A stretch of 21,185 nt of DNA from BMS3Abin12 sp964487445 (GTDB lineage Bacteria; Pseudomonadota; Gammaproteobacteria; 21-64-14): the NCBI GenBank assembly GCA_964487445.1, contig CAZAQG010000044.1, forward strand, positions 1-21,185, given 5' to 3'. Below, piece by piece: positions 6,575 to 15,048 of this stretch (position 1 is the stretch's first letter; each line of letters starts with the position of its first letter). Position numbers and translations under genes: made by a program. The notes below the pieces were generated by a model. It worked only from the letters and a program-made list of their open reading frames with translations. It made no database searches and was not told where the DNA came from.

Positions 6575-6604
6575 CCCGGAGGCGACGCCCGCGTCGGAAT
6601 CCCC

Positions 6605-7936
6605 ATGTCCGAGATGACTCCCAGAGAGATCGTCCAGGAGTTGGACAAGCACATCATCGGCCAGGCCGCCGCCAAGCGCGCGGTGGCCGTTGCGTTGCGC
6701 AACCGCTGGCGCCGTCGGCAGGTGCCCGAGCCGCTGCGCACCGAGATCACGCCGAAAAACATCCTGATGATCGGGCCCACGGGCGTCGGCAAGACCGAGA
6801 TCGCGCGCCGCCTGGCGCGCCTCGCAAACGCCCCGTTCATCAAGGTCGAGGCCACCAAGTTCACCGAGGTGGGCTACGTCGGGCGCGACGTGGAGTCCAT
6901 CGTCCGCGACCTGATCGACGCCGCGGTCAAGATGATCCGCGAACAGGAGATGCAGAAGGTGCACCACCGCGCGGAGGCCGCCGCCGAGGAACGCGTGCTG
7001 GACGCGCTCCTCCCGCGCCCGCGCGGCGCCGGATTCAACGCCGAACCCCTGGAGGCCGATTCGCCCACACGGGAGAAGTTCCGCCGAATGCTGCGCACCG
7101 GCGAACTCGACGAGCGCGAGATCGAGATCGAGACCGCGGTCGCCCCGATGGGGGTGGAGATCATGACGCCGCCCGGCATGGAGGAGATGAGCAGCCAACT
7201 GCAGGGTCTGTTCCAGAACCTCGCCGGCGGGCGTACCCGCAGCCGCACCCTGAAGGTCAGGGACGCACTCAAGCTGATCCGCGACGAAGAGGCCGCCAAG
7301 CTGGTCAACGAGGACGAGATCAAGCTGCGCGCCGTGCACGACGTCGAGCAAAACGGCATCGTGTTTCTGGACGAGTTGGACAAGGTCACCAAGCGGGGGG
7401 AGTACAGCGGGCCCGACGTCTCCCGGGAGGGCGTACAGCGCGACCTGCTGCCGCTGGTGGAGGGCTGCACGGTCAACACCAAGTACGGCATGGTGCGCAC
7501 CGATCATGTCCTGTTCATCGCCTCGGGCGCCTTCCACTTGTCCAGGCCGTCCGATCTGATCCCGGAGTTGCAGGGGCGGCTGCCGATCCGCGTGGAACTC
7601 GACGCACTCGGGGTCGAGGAGTTCACGCGCATCCTCACCGAGCCCGACGCCTCGCTCACCGAGCAGTACGCGGCGCTCATGGCCGCCGAGGGGGTGACGC
7701 TGAAGTTCATGCCGGACGGCGTGGCGCGCATCGCGGAAGTGGCCTGTCAGGTCAACGAGCGGACCGAGAATATCGGCGCGCGCCGCCTGCACACGGTCAT
7801 CGAACGCCTGCTCGAGGACCTGTCCGCGGAGGCGGCGGACCGATCCGGGGAGACGGTCGTCATCGATGCGGCCTACGTGGATCGCGCCCTCGGCGATCTG
7901 GCGAAGGACGAGGACCTGTCCCGCTATATCCTGTAG
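6605..7936 (+). CDS. hslU: ATP-dependent protease ATPase subunit HslU
   Basis: HslU is the AAA+ unfoldase that recognises, unfolds and feeds substrates to HslV. The 443-residue protein has the N-terminal TPREIVQELDKHIIGQ motif, Walker A GPTGVGKT (57-64), an intermediate domain (about 110-240), Walker B (IVFLDELDKV, about 250), and a C-terminal domain ending in DLSRYIL, the tail that inserts into HslV pockets to activate it. Length and ending are complete. A GGAGG-like site lies in the 30-bp spacer after hslV. Confidence 0.98.
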   Translation: MSEMTPREIVQELDKHIIGQAAAKRAVAVALRNRWRRRQVPEPLRTEITPKNILMIGPTGVGKTEIARRLARLANAPFIKVEATKFTEVGYVGRDVESIVRDLIDAAVKMIREQEMQKVHHRAEAAAEERVLDALLPRPRGAGFNAEPLEADSPTREKFRRMLRTGELDEREIEIETAVAPMGVEIMTPPGMEEMSSQLQGLFQNLAGGRTRSRTLKVRDALKLIRDEEAAKLVNEDEIKLRAVHDVEQNGIVFLDELDKVTKRGEYSGPDVSREGVQRDLLPLVEGCTVNTKYGMVRTDHVLFIASGAFHLSRPSDLIPELQGRLPIRVELDALGVEEFTRILTEPDASLTEQYAALMAAEGVTLKFMPDGVARIAEVACQVNERTENIGARRLHTVIERLLEDLSAEAADRSGETVVIDAAYVDRALGDLAKDEDLSRYIL

Positions 7937-7977
7937 TCCCATCGGGCAGGTGACATAGGTCGGAAACCACGAGCTTG

Positions 7978-7998
7978 GCCGCCCCGCCGATGGGCGGC
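7978..7998 (+). promoter_or_regulatory. Hairpin before the DUF971 gene
   Basis: GCCGCCC (7978-7984) pairs with GGGCGGC (7992-7998) over a 7-nt loop, just upstream of the GAGGA ribosome site of the DUF971 gene. There is no T-tract, so it is more likely an mRNA processing or stability element than a terminator, if it is functional at all. Confidence 0.3.
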
Positions 7999-8015
7999 GC
8001 CGAACGAGGATGGAT

Positions 8016-8420
8016 ATGAGCACTGAGACGAAGACTCACCCCACGGAACTCAATCTGCATCAGAAATCCCGGGTTCTGGAGGTCGCCTTCACCGACGGAT
8101 CGCGCTTCGAACTGCCCTGCGAATATCTCCGGGTGTACTCGCCGTCCGCCGAGGTGCGCGGCCACGGGCCGGGCACCGGTACGCTGCAGGTCGGCAAGGA
8201 GGACGTCAACATCACCCGGATCGAGCCGGTCGGCAGCTACGCCGTCTGCCTGCACTTCGACGACGGCCACGATACCGGCATCTACGCTTGGGACACGCTC
8301 TACGACCTCGGGATACACCGGGAGGAGTATTGGCGCGAGTACCTGCGGCACCTCGAGGAGGCGGGACATCGTCACCGGGAGATCGGTACCGGGCGAACGG
8401 GCGACGAGGCGGGCGCATGA
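8016..8420 (+). CDS. DUF971 family protein
   Basis: A 134-residue protein of the DUF971 family, related to the N-terminal domain of gamma-butyrobetaine hydroxylases. The typical elements are visible: PTELNLHQKSRVLEVAFTDG (8-27), FELPCEYLRVYSPSAEVRGHG (30-50), and HFDDGHDTGIYAWDTLYDLG (about 87-106). Stand-alone DUF971 proteins have been linked to iron-sulfur or iron metabolism in some bacteria, but no role can be assigned here. Two ATGs are in frame (8010 and 8016); the second has GAGGA at the proper distance, while at 8010 that motif overlaps the start. Its place between hslU and ubiE is a recurrent arrangement in gammaproteobacteria. Confidence 0.88.
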   Translation: MSTETKTHPTELNLHQKSRVLEVAFTDGSRFELPCEYLRVYSPSAEVRGHGPGTGTLQVGKEDVNITRIEPVGSYAVCLHFDDGHDTGIYAWDTLYDLGIHREEYWREYLRHLEEAGHRHREIGTGRTGDEAGA

Positions 8421-8463
8421 GACCGCTCGGCCGGGACCGGCGCCGCGCGTTCCTCGGCCAGCC

Positions 8464-9216
8464 ATGACGCACGATCCCGACCAGGACGCCACCACCGACT
8501 TCGGTTTCGAGCGGGTCGGTGCGCGCGAGAAGGCACGCCGCGTGCACGCGGTGTTCGAGTCGGTCGCCGACCGATACGACGTGATGAACGACGTCATGTC
8601 GTTCGGCATCCATCGCCTCTGGAAGCGCTGGGCGGTGGAGCTGGCGGGCCTGCGACCCGGCCAACGCGCCCTCGACCTGGCCGGCGGAACCGGCGATCTC
8701 ACCGCACTGCTCGCCCGGCGGGCCGGCGCCGTGGTGCTGGCCGACGTCAACCCGGCGATGCTCGAGCGCGGGCGTGCACGGCTGCTCGACGAGGGCGTCG
8801 CAGGCAACGTCGAATATACGCAGGCCGATGCGGAACACCTGCCGTTCGCCACACATACCTTCGACTGCGTCACCATCGCCTTCGGCCTGCGCAACGTCAC
8901 CGACAAGGAGGCGGCGTTGCGCGAGATGCACCGCGTGCTGCGACCCGGCGGGCGCGTGGTGATTCTGGAGTTCTCGCGCCCCACCATGGCCGCGGTGCGC
9001 CCGTTCTACGATCTCTATTCGTTCCGGGTGCTCCCGCTGATGGGCCGGCTGATCGCAGGGGATTCGGCGAGCTACCGCTACCTGGCGGAGTCGATCCGCG
9101 TACACCCGGACCAGGAGACGCTCAAGGCCATGATGGAACGGGCCGGACTCGAGCGATGCGAGTACTTCAATCTGAGTGCGGGGATCGTGGCGGTGCACCG
9201 GGGCTACCGGCTGTGA
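8464..9216 (+). CDS. ubiE: Ubiquinone/menaquinone biosynthesis C-methyltransferase UbiE
   Basis: UbiE uses S-adenosylmethionine to methylate the benzoquinol ring in ubiquinone synthesis (and demethylmenaquinol where present). The 250-residue protein has the SAM-binding motif DLAGGTGD (71-78), the family signatures RYDVMNDVMSFGIHRLWK (38-55) and AFGLRNVTD (about 139-147), and VHPDQETL near the C-terminus. Length equals that of the E. coli protein. It lies 43 bp after the DUF971 gene and 110 bp before ubiB. No ubiJ gene lies between the two ubi genes. Confidence 0.97.
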   Translation: MTHDPDQDATTDFGFERVGAREKARRVHAVFESVADRYDVMNDVMSFGIHRLWKRWAVELAGLRPGQRALDLAGGTGDLTALLARRAGAVVLADVNPAMLERGRARLLDEGVAGNVEYTQADAEHLPFATHTFDCVTIAFGLRNVTDKEAALREMHRVLRPGGRVVILEFSRPTMAAVRPFYDLYSFRVLPLMGRLIAGDSASYRYLAESIRVHPDQETLKAMMERAGLERCEYFNLSAGIVAVHRGYRL

Positions 9217-9326
9217 TCCGCGCCCGCCGTCCGAAGGCACGCGTCGCGAGCCCGGCGGCGACGCACCCGGCCCGGGCGGAGTAGGGCGCGCGCCATGCCC
9301 GGGTCCGATGCACGGCGGGAATCGAC

Positions 9327-10988
9327 ATGATGCGGCCATCGCTCACGCTGCGCGTCGTGCACATCAACTTGGTGCTGCTGCGCCACGGGTTGGAGGAGGT
9401 GGTGCTCACCACCCACCTGTTCCGCCCCGTGCGGTTCCTGATGTATCTCTCCCCGGGCTACTGGCTGCGCAACCGCAACACGCCGCGCGGGGTGCGCATC
9501 CGCCGCGCCCTGGAAGACCTGGGCCCGATTTTCGTCAAGTTCGGCCAGGCGCTCTCGACCCGACGCGACCTGCTGCCCGCCGACGTGGCCGGCGAACTGG
9601 CCCGACTGCAGGATCGCGTCGCACCGTTCCCCGGCGTCCAGGCGCGCGCCATCATCCGCCGCGCCTATGGGGAACCGCTGGAGCGGATCTTCCATCGCTT
9701 CGACGAGATCCCGCTCGCCTCCGCCTCCATCGCGCAGGTGCACACCGCGCGGCTCAAGGACGAGCGCGAGGTGGTGGTCAAGGTCTTGCGCCCGTCGATC
9801 GAGTCGAAGATCCGCCGCGACGTGGCACTGCTCCACTACTTGGCCGGGCTCACCGAGCGCTACTGGCGCGAGGGTCGACGCCTGCGCGTGCGCGAGGTCG
9901 TGGCGGAGTTCGAGAAGACCCTCTACGACGAGTTGGACCTGCTGCGCGAGGCGGCGAACGCCTCGCAGCTGCGGCGCAACTTCCAGGACTCCGAACTGCT
10001 CTACGTGCCGGAGATCGACTGGCCGCTCAGCCGCCGTACCGTGATGGTCATGGAGCGCATCCACGGCATCCCCGTGAGCGACGTGGCGGCGCTGCGTGCG
10101 GCGGGCATCGACATGCGCGGGCTGGCCGAGCGCGGCGTGGAGATCTTCTTCACGCAGGTCTTCCGCCACAACTTCTTCCACGCGGACATGCACCCGGGGA
10201 ACATCTTCGTCTCGCCGACGGGCCGCTACATAGCGGTGGACTTCGGGATCATGGGCACACTCAACCCCGTCGACCAGCGTTATCTGGCCGAGAACTTTCT
10301 CGCCTTTTTCCGCCGCGACTACCGGCGCGTGGCCGAGCTGCACGTCGAGTCCGGCTGGGTACCCGCCGAGACCCGCGTCGACGAATTCGAGTCGGCGATC
10401 CGCACCGTATGCGAGCCGATCTTCGAGCGCCCGCTCAAGGAGATCTCGTTCGGTTACCTGCTGGTGCGCCTGTTCCAGACCGCGCGGCGTTTCAACATGG
10501 AGGTGCAGCCGCAGCTCGTGCTGTTGCAGAAGACCTTCCTAAACATCGAGGGCCTGGGGCGCCAGCTCTATCCGGACCTGGACCTGTGGCAGACGGCGAA
10601 GCCGTTCCTGGAACGCTGGATGAGCGAGCAGGTGGGGCTGCGCTCGTTCCTGCACACGATCCGCGCCAACCTGCCCGCGTGGGGCGAGAAGCTGCCGGAA
10701 CTCCCGGAGCTGGTGCACGACGTGCTCAATCGCGCCCGGCAGGGGCGCATCGAGGTGCACTGGCGCTCCGAGGAACTGGAGCGGTTGCGCGAGGAGATGC
10801 GCCATGCGAGCCGGCGCACCACGCGCGCCGTGATCGGTGCCGCATTGCTGGTGAGCGGGACGCTGCTCTCCGGCGCCCCGTTGGGCCTCGCGCAGTGGAT
10901 GGGCGGCACTTCCTTGCTCGGCTGGCTGCTCGGCGGGGCGGGGGGCGTGTTGTTGCTGCTCGCGGCGTGGCGTCGCGGACCGCGCTGA
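9327..10988 (+). CDS. ubiB: Ubiquinone biosynthesis protein UbiB (atypical kinase/ATPase)
   Basis: UbiB is a membrane-bound member of the ADCK/COQ8 family, needed for aerobic ubiquinone synthesis and probably acting as an ATPase supporting the Ubi complex. The 553-residue protein carries the family hallmarks: KFGQ (KxGQ, 71-74), the alanine-rich loop ASASIAQVH (131-139), VVVKVLRP with the ATP-site Lys152, YDELDLLREAANA, the catalytic loop HADMHPGN (285-292) and DFG (305-307). Two C-terminal transmembrane helices (about 499-520 and 527-547) anchor it in the inner membrane. The start is ATGATG at 9327 (the second ATG is equally possible) with a weak ribosome site. It is the last gene of its unit, converging on the DJ-1 gene. 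Confidence 0.96.
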   Translation: MMRPSLTLRVVHINLVLLRHGLEEVVLTTHLFRPVRFLMYLSPGYWLRNRNTPRGVRIRRALEDLGPIFVKFGQALSTRRDLLPADVAGELARLQDRVAPFPGVQARAIIRRAYGEPLERIFHRFDEIPLASASIAQVHTARLKDEREVVVKVLRPSIESKIRRDVALLHYLAGLTERYWREGRRLRVREVVAEFEKTLYDELDLLREAANASQLRRNFQDSELLYVPEIDWPLSRRTVMVMERIHGIPVSDVAALRAAGIDMRGLAERGVEIFFTQVFRHNFFHADMHPGNIFVSPTGRYIAVDFGIMGTLNPVDQRYLAENFLAFFRRDYRRVAELHVESGWVPAETRVDEFESAIRTVCEPIFERPLKEISFGYLLVRLFQTARRFNMEVQPQLVLLQKTFLNIEGLGRQLYPDLDLWQTAKPFLERWMSEQVGLRSFLHTIRANLPAWGEKLPELPELVHDVLNRARQGRIEVHWRSEELERLREEMRHASRRTTRAVIGAALLVSGTLLSGAPLGLAQWMGGTSLLGWLLGGAGGVLLLLAAWRRGPR

Positions 10989-11051
10989 CGCACGTTGCCG
11001 CCGTCGACGACGATCCCGGTCGGGCCCTCTCCGGGCCACGGGCCGCGCGAC

Positions 11052-11603
11052 TTATGGACGCTGGAGCGAGCCCGCCACCCGCTCGCACGCTTCGCGTCCG
11101 GCGAGCCGTTCCACCAGCGTCAGCGCGAAGTCCATCGCCGTACCGGGGCCGCGCGACGTGGTGATCCGCCCGTCGACGACCACCGGTTCCTCGCGGTAGT
11201 CGAGACCCGGGACCTCCACGCCGTCGAGGAAGCCGGGAAAGGCGGTGGCCCGGCGCCCGGCCAGCAGTCCGGCCTCGGCGAGGACCCGCGGTGCGGCGCA
11301 GATCGCCGCGATCTCGCGCCCGGCGCCCTCCATGCGCACGAGCAGCGCACGGATACGAGCATCCCGGGCAAGGCGCTCGGCGCCCGGCCCTCCGCCCGGC
11401 AGCACCACCATGTCGAAGTCCTCCGCGAGCACGGCGTTCAGAGTCGTGTCCGGGACGATCACGGTGCCGCGCGCAGCACGCACCGGACCCGGAACGAGCC
11501 CCGCGCCCACCACCTCGATCCCGGCGCGGCGCAGCAGATCGATGACCGTCACGGCCTCGATCTCTTCGAAACCCTCGGCCAGGGGGACCAGGACGCGCGC
11601 CAT
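11052..11603 (-). CDS. DJ-1/PfpI family protein (YajL-like)
   Basis: A 183-residue cytoplasmic protein of the DJ-1/YajL/ThiJ superfamily, associated with protection against oxidative and carbonyl stress. The nucleophilic cysteine is Cys102 (AAICAAP), the acidic partner is Glu16 in AEGFEEIEAV, and SRGPGTAMDFAL near the C-terminus is conserved. The open frame reaches 11774, but the ATG at 11603 follows GGAGAGG and begins the conserved MARVLVPLAEGFEE; the upstream extension translates palindromic repeat DNA. The exact activity (chaperone, glyoxalase or deglycase-like) cannot be decided. The REP-like cluster separates it from the protease gene, so it may have its own promoter. Confidence 0.92.
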   Translation of the reverse strand: MARVLVPLAEGFEEIEAVTVIDLLRRAGIEVVGAGLVPGPVRAARGTVIVPDTTLNAVLAEDFDMVVLPGGGPGAERLARDARIRALLVRMEGAGREIAAICAAPRVLAEAGLLAGRRATAFPGFLDGVEVPGLDYREEPVVVDGRITTSRGPGTAMDFALTLVERLAGREACERVAGSLQRP

Positions 11604-11716
11604 TCGGGACCTCTCCGCGGCAGTGGGCAATCGGTCCATCTCCGGCGGCCGTGGCCGGGCACGCCCCGCCGGTGGACGTGGGGCGTGGCGGACCCCGCCG
11701 AAGCGGCGCCATCCAT

Positions 11717-11750
11717 CGGTAGGGCGGGGCGAGCCCCGCCGACAACGTCG
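11717..11750 (+). repeat. REP-like element, plus orientation
   Basis: It starts CGGTAGGGC and ends GCCGACAACGTCG. The centre is a palindrome GGCGGGGC-GA-GCCCCGCC (11723-11740). The head tag GGTAGG and the tail CCGACAACGTCG give it an orientation, as in REP/RAYT-type repeats. Confidence 0.75.
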
Positions 11751-11776
11751 AACAATCCCACCAACCGCGCACACAC

Positions 11777-11811
11777 CAACGACGTCGGCCGGGCGCGCCC
11801 GGCCCTACCGG
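11777..11811 (-). repeat. REP-like element, minus orientation
   Basis: Read on the minus strand it starts CCGGTAGGGCCGGG and ends GGCCGACGTCGTTG. It is identical at 33 of 35 positions to the copy at 19450-19484, about 7.7 kb away, differing only in the central loop. It lies head to tail-inverted with the copy at 11717-11750. Confidence 0.85.
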
Positions 11812-11893
11812 GGGGGTCGATCACCGATACGCGCGTGGGGCGGGCCCCGGCCCGCCGGCGGAGTATTTCCGATCTCTTTCGTCACACGGCGCA

Positions 11894-13261
11894 CTAGCGC
11901 GAAGCCTGCCGGGTCGCAGCAGGCCGATGGTTGAGCGACAGGCCCCGCAATACGTTGACGGCCTCGTAGAGCTGGAAATCCTTGCGCGCGAGCGCGTCCA
12001 GTCCCTTGGCGTCCTTGCGCTCGAGACGAACCCGGGCGCGTTGCTTGGCACGGTCCCGACCGCCGTTGTGGAAATGACGCGGCAGATCCTTTTCCTTGAT
12101 GGTACCGAAGCCGGAGGAGGCCCGCGCGCCGGCGATCTTCAGTTGCGGCACCACGATGTCGGGTTCGATCCCCTCCGCCTGGATGGAGCGCCCCGCCGGC
12201 GTGTAGTACAGGGCGGTGGTGAGCTTCAGCGCCGCACCGCCGCTCAACGGCAGGATGGTCTGGACGGAGCCCTTGCCGAAGGTGCGCACCCCCATCAGGA
12301 TCGCGCGATGATCGTCCTGCAGGGCGCCGGCGACGATCTCGGAGGCGGAGGCCGAGCCGCCGTTGACGAGCACCACCATCGGGGCGCCGTCGAGGACATC
12401 GCCGGGAGTGGCGTCGAAGCTCATTCGCGAGTCGGGGATACGCCCCTTGGTGTAGACGATCCGGCCCTTGGTGAGGAATGCATCGGCGACCCCCACCGCC
12501 GCGTCCAGGACACCGCCGGGGTTGTTGCGCAGATCCAGCACCAACCCCTCGAGCGGACCGCCGTTCTTCTTCGTGAGGGCGCGCACGGCGCGCATCAGGC
12601 CGCGCGCGGTATGCGTCTGGAACTGCGTGATGCGCACGTAGCCGATCCCGTCCTCGAGCATCCGGTCCTTGACGCTGCGGACCTTGATGACGGCGCGGGT
12701 CAGGGTGAGCTTGATCGGCTTCTGCGCACCCGCGCGCACGATCGTCAGGGTGATCTTGGAGCCGGGCTTGCCGCGCATCCGCTTGACCGCCTGCGTCAGG
12801 CTCAGGCCCTTCACCGGCGTATCGTCGAGGAGGATGATCAGGTCACCGGGTTCGACGCCGGCGCGCTGCGCCGGCGTGTCGTCGATGGGCGTGATGACCT
12901 TGATGAACCCGTCCTCCATCCCGACCTCGATGCCGAGCCCGCCGAACTCGCCGGTGGTGCCGATCTGCAGTTCCTTGAACTGCTGCGGGTCCAGGTAGGC
13001 CGAATGCGGATCCAGGCCTCGTACCATGCCGCGGATCGCGTCGTCGAGCAGGACCCGGTCCTTGATCGGCTTCACGTAGTCGGTCTTGATCTTCTGGAAC
13101 ACCGTGGCGAAGGCGTGCAACTGCCGGAGAGGAAGGCCGCCGGATACACCACCGGACGGGGGGCCGGAACGCTCGGCGAACACGCTGGGACCCAGGGCCA
13201 CGCCCGCGCCCAGGGCCACGCTCAGCAGCAGGATCAGGGTAGTGCGGATCGGTGCCTTCAT
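11894..13261 (-). CDS. S41 family C-terminal processing protease (CtpA-like)
   Basis: A 455-residue periplasmic serine protease. An N-terminal hydrophobic signal or anchor (about 7-29) is followed by the N-terminal domain (LRQLHAFATVFQKIKTDYV), a PDZ domain (about 100-180, with GEFGGLGIEVG and AGVEPGDLI), and the S41 catalytic core. The Ser/Lys dyad is Ser305 (GGSASASEIVAGAL) and Lys330 (RTFGKGSVQ). It is shorter than E. coli Prc and of the CtpA/CtpB type, which trims periplasmic proteins including peptidoglycan hydrolases in other species. The ATG at 13261 follows GGGAG; a more distal ATG (13297) would add 12 unconserved residues. It lies 142 bp behind envC, a frequent pairing in gammaproteobacteria. 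Confidence 0.94.
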   Translation of the reverse strand: MKAPIRTTLILLLSVALGAGVALGPSVFAERSGPPSGGVSGGLPLRQLHAFATVFQKIKTDYVKPIKDRVLLDDAIRGMVRGLDPHSAYLDPQQFKELQIGTTGEFGGLGIEVGMEDGFIKVITPIDDTPAQRAGVEPGDLIILLDDTPVKGLSLTQAVKRMRGKPGSKITLTIVRAGAQKPIKLTLTRAVIKVRSVKDRMLEDGIGYVRITQFQTHTARGLMRAVRALTKKNGGPLEGLVLDLRNNPGGVLDAAVGVADAFLTKGRIVYTKGRIPDSRMSFDATPGDVLDGAPMVVLVNGGSASASEIVAGALQDDHRAILMGVRTFGKGSVQTILPLSGGAALKLTTALYYTPAGRSIQAEGIEPDIVVPQLKIAGARASSGFGTIKEKDLPRHFHNGGRDRAKQRARVRLERKDAKGLDALARKDFQLYEAVNVLRGLSLNHRPAATRQASR

Positions 13262-13403
13262 CGTTCCATGCTCCCGGGGCGACGGTGCGGATTCCATGCC
13301 GCCGACTCGCCGGCGGGGGTGCGGTTCAAGGGGGCGCGCGCCCAGGGTAAGGTACTCTAAATGCGCTCGGTTTGGCTATAGTACGGACCGGCGCCGGGGC
13401 GGT

Positions 13404-14612
13404 TCAGCGGTTCGCGCCCAGGAGCCGGCGCACGCCCGCGCGGCACCAACGTGCCGGGTTCACCGGGCGCCCGTCGTGGCGAATCTCGAAGTACAGCCCG
13501 GGGCGCGCCTCGCCGCCGCTGTCACCCACGGTGGCGACCACCTCGCCGGGCCTCACCCAGTCACCGGCCTCCTTGTAGAGCGCTTGGTTGTGTCCGTACA
13601 GGCTCATGTAACCGCCGCCGTGATCGATGATCAGCAGCAGCCCGAAACCCCGCAGCCAATCGGCGAACACCACCCGCCCATAGGCGATCGCCCGTACCGG
13701 GCGCCCGGGCTGCGCATCGATGACCACGCCGCGCCACTTCAGCAGCGAACCCAGGCGCGGCGTACCGAAACGCGCCACGATCCGGCCCTGCGTCGGCCAT
13801 GCCAGTCGCCCCTTGAGTCGGGCGAAGGGGCGCCGGGGCCCCGGGCCCGCCGGGATCCCTGCGACGGCCTTCTGCAACCGGCCAAGCAGCGCGCGCAGGC
13901 GCGCTTCGTCGTGCTTCAGACCGGCGAGTTCCGCGCCCTTGCCGTGGATGGCCGCCGCCAGGTGCGCCAGTACCGCACGCCGGGCCGCACGACGTCGTTC
14001 GAAATCCCGCTCCCGGCGCAACCGGACGATGCGCAGGGCGTCGAGTTCACTCACCTGGGCGACGATCTCCCGGCGCACCGCGGCGAGCGCACGCATACGC
14101 CGTTCGACCGCCTCGATTTCCTCGGTCCTCGCGCGGTTCAAGTAATCGAAGTAGACCAGCATGCGTCCCACCTGCGCGGGATCCTGCTGGTTGAGCAACA
14201 GCTTGAACCGCGGCTGCCCGCCCAGGACATAGGCGGCGCGGATCTGGCGGACCAGGGCATGCCGACCGGCGGCCAGTTCGTCTTCCAGTGTGCGGCGACG
14301 CACCCGTAATCGGGCGAGCCGGTCGCGGCGCACGCCCAATCGTCCCTCGACGATCCGGCGTCGCTTGGCCGCCCGCGCCAGCCCGCGTTCGACGCGACGC
14401 AGCTCGGTCTCGACCCGGGCATGGCGACCGCGCATGGCGCTCAGGTCCTTGCCGACCGCGTCGATGCGTCGGCGCAGCCGCTCGAGCCGGGCGGCGGTCG
14501 CACGCGGCGTCGCCTGCACGGCGGCGTGCGCCGCGGGCACGGGAGCAGGGCCCCACACCCCGATCAGAAGCAGGCACAGGCAGCACGTCGATAGTACCGG
14601 GCGCCGCGCCAT
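13404..14612 (-). CDS. envC: Murein hydrolase activator EnvC
   Basis: EnvC is a periplasmic activator of the cell-division amidases AmiA/AmiB, recruited through FtsEX. The 402-residue protein has a signal peptide (1-30, ending AHA), a long Arg/Leu-rich coiled coil (about 35-260) and a C-terminal LytM domain (about 285-395). The LytM active site is degenerate: WRGVVIDA lacks the first metal His and PGLYFEI replaces the usual HLHFE. This matches E. coli EnvC, an activator rather than an enzyme. WLRGFGLLLIIDHGGGYMSLYGHNQ is close to the E. coli sequence (positions about 321-345). I chose the ATG at 14612; an in-frame ATG at 14624 is possible, since neither has a strong ribosome site. Its promoter must lie in the AT-rich spacer shared with arsR. 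Confidence 0.93.
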   Translation of the reverse strand: MARRPVLSTCCLCLLLIGVWGPAPVPAAHAAVQATPRATAARLERLRRRIDAVGKDLSAMRGRHARVETELRRVERGLARAAKRRRIVEGRLGVRRDRLARLRVRRRTLEDELAAGRHALVRQIRAAYVLGGQPRFKLLLNQQDPAQVGRMLVYFDYLNRARTEEIEAVERRMRALAAVRREIVAQVSELDALRIVRLRRERDFERRRAARRAVLAHLAAAIHGKGAELAGLKHDEARLRALLGRLQKAVAGIPAGPGPRRPFARLKGRLAWPTQGRIVARFGTPRLGSLLKWRGVVIDAQPGRPVRAIAYGRVVFADWLRGFGLLLIIDHGGGYMSLYGHNQALYKEAGDWVRPGEVVATVGDSGGEARPGLYFEIRHDGRPVNPARWCRAGVRRLLGANR

Positions 14613-14711
14613 ATACTTTATCATCACATAATGTTCTAATGATGCAATCATTTCGGGCCGGTCGGAGCCACCGGGACCGGATCCCGCCCGCGGTCCGAGA
14701 GGGCGAAGCCG
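14613..14711. promoter_or_regulatory. Divergent envC/arsR control region with palindromes
   Basis: The stretch 14611-14653 is strikingly AT-rich against the GC-rich surroundings. It contains a perfect inverted repeat AATGAT-GCA-ATCATT (14638-14652) and the palindrome ACAT-A-ATGT (14626-14634), both plausible operators for the ArsR-type regulator encoded just downstream. I could not assign confident -35/-10 pairs on either strand. Confidence 0.55.
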
Positions 14712-15038
14712 ATGAGCGCCACGAGCGCCACTGAAGAGTTCCTGATCACCCGGGATGACGACTTCGAGCGCGCATCCCGGTCGCTGAAGGCGATGTCCCA
14801 CCCCCTGCGTCTCAAGATCCTGTGCACCCTGGGCGAGCGCGAGATCAGTGTACAGGACATCGTCGAGAACGTGGGAACCTCGCAGAGCAACATCTCCCAG
14901 CACTTGGCCATCCTGCGCGACAAGGGGATCCTTGCATCGCGCAAAGAGTCGAACCGCGTCTATTACCGCGTGGGCGACGCCCGCACCTTGCAGCTGATCG
15001 GGATGATGCGCGAGGTGTTCTGCTCACGCGACCAGTAG
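14712..15038 (+). CDS. ArsR-family regulator of the dithiol persulfide-sensing type (SqrR/BigR-like)
   Basis: A 108-residue ArsR/SmtB winged-helix repressor. The helix-turn-helix is about residues 44-70 (ISVQDIVENVGTSQSNISQH), followed by a beta-wing (SRKESNRVYYRV). It has only two cysteines, Cys38 (LRLKILCTLGE) and Cys104 (REVFCSRDQ), 66 residues apart. This is the spacing of the redox pair Cys41/Cys107 in Rhodobacter SqrR, which forms an intramolecular tetrasulfide with reactive sulfur species. The metal-site motif ELCVCDL is absent. The neighbouring rhodanese supports a sulfur-related role. A GAGAGGG site precedes the ATG. The palindromes upstream suggest autoregulation and possibly control of envC. 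The persulfide function is inference from cysteine position. Confidence 0.88.
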   Translation: MSATSATEEFLITRDDDFERASRSLKAMSHPLRLKILCTLGEREISVQDIVENVGTSQSNISQHLAILRDKGILASRKESNRVYYRVGDARTLQLIGMMREVFCSRDQ

Positions 15039-15048
15039 CGGGGGGTGG

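Larger units (their letters stand above)
11604..11893. repeat. Intergenic cluster of REP-like palindromes (region A)
   Basis: This 290-bp spacer between the protease 3' end and the DJ-1 5' end contains no credible gene. It holds up to five copies of a palindromic repeat family with core GTAGGGC(G/C)GG...CC(C/G)GCCGAC: clear copies at 11717-11750 (plus) and 11777-11811 (minus), a partial one at 11835-11861, and two degenerate ones around 11651-11680 and 11679-11708. The same family recurs at 19333-19484. Confidence 0.75.

Noticed and set aside
5912..8023. 703-codon open frame on the minus strand
   Set aside because: It is a shadow of hslV and hslU, which are unmistakable; no family features.
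9295..9330. Tiny ORF overlapping the ubiB start (ATG at 9295)
   Set aside because: Only 11 codons, with no clear ribosome site; it could be a leader peptide but nothing supports it.
10989..11051. Bidirectional intrinsic terminator between ubiB and the DJ-1 gene
   Set aside because: Only a 5-bp stem (GGCCC/GGGCC) is present and no T-run follows on either strand.
9176..11164. 662-codon open frame on the plus strand
   Set aside because: It overlaps ubiB in another frame; Arg/Pro/Gly-rich noise without motifs.
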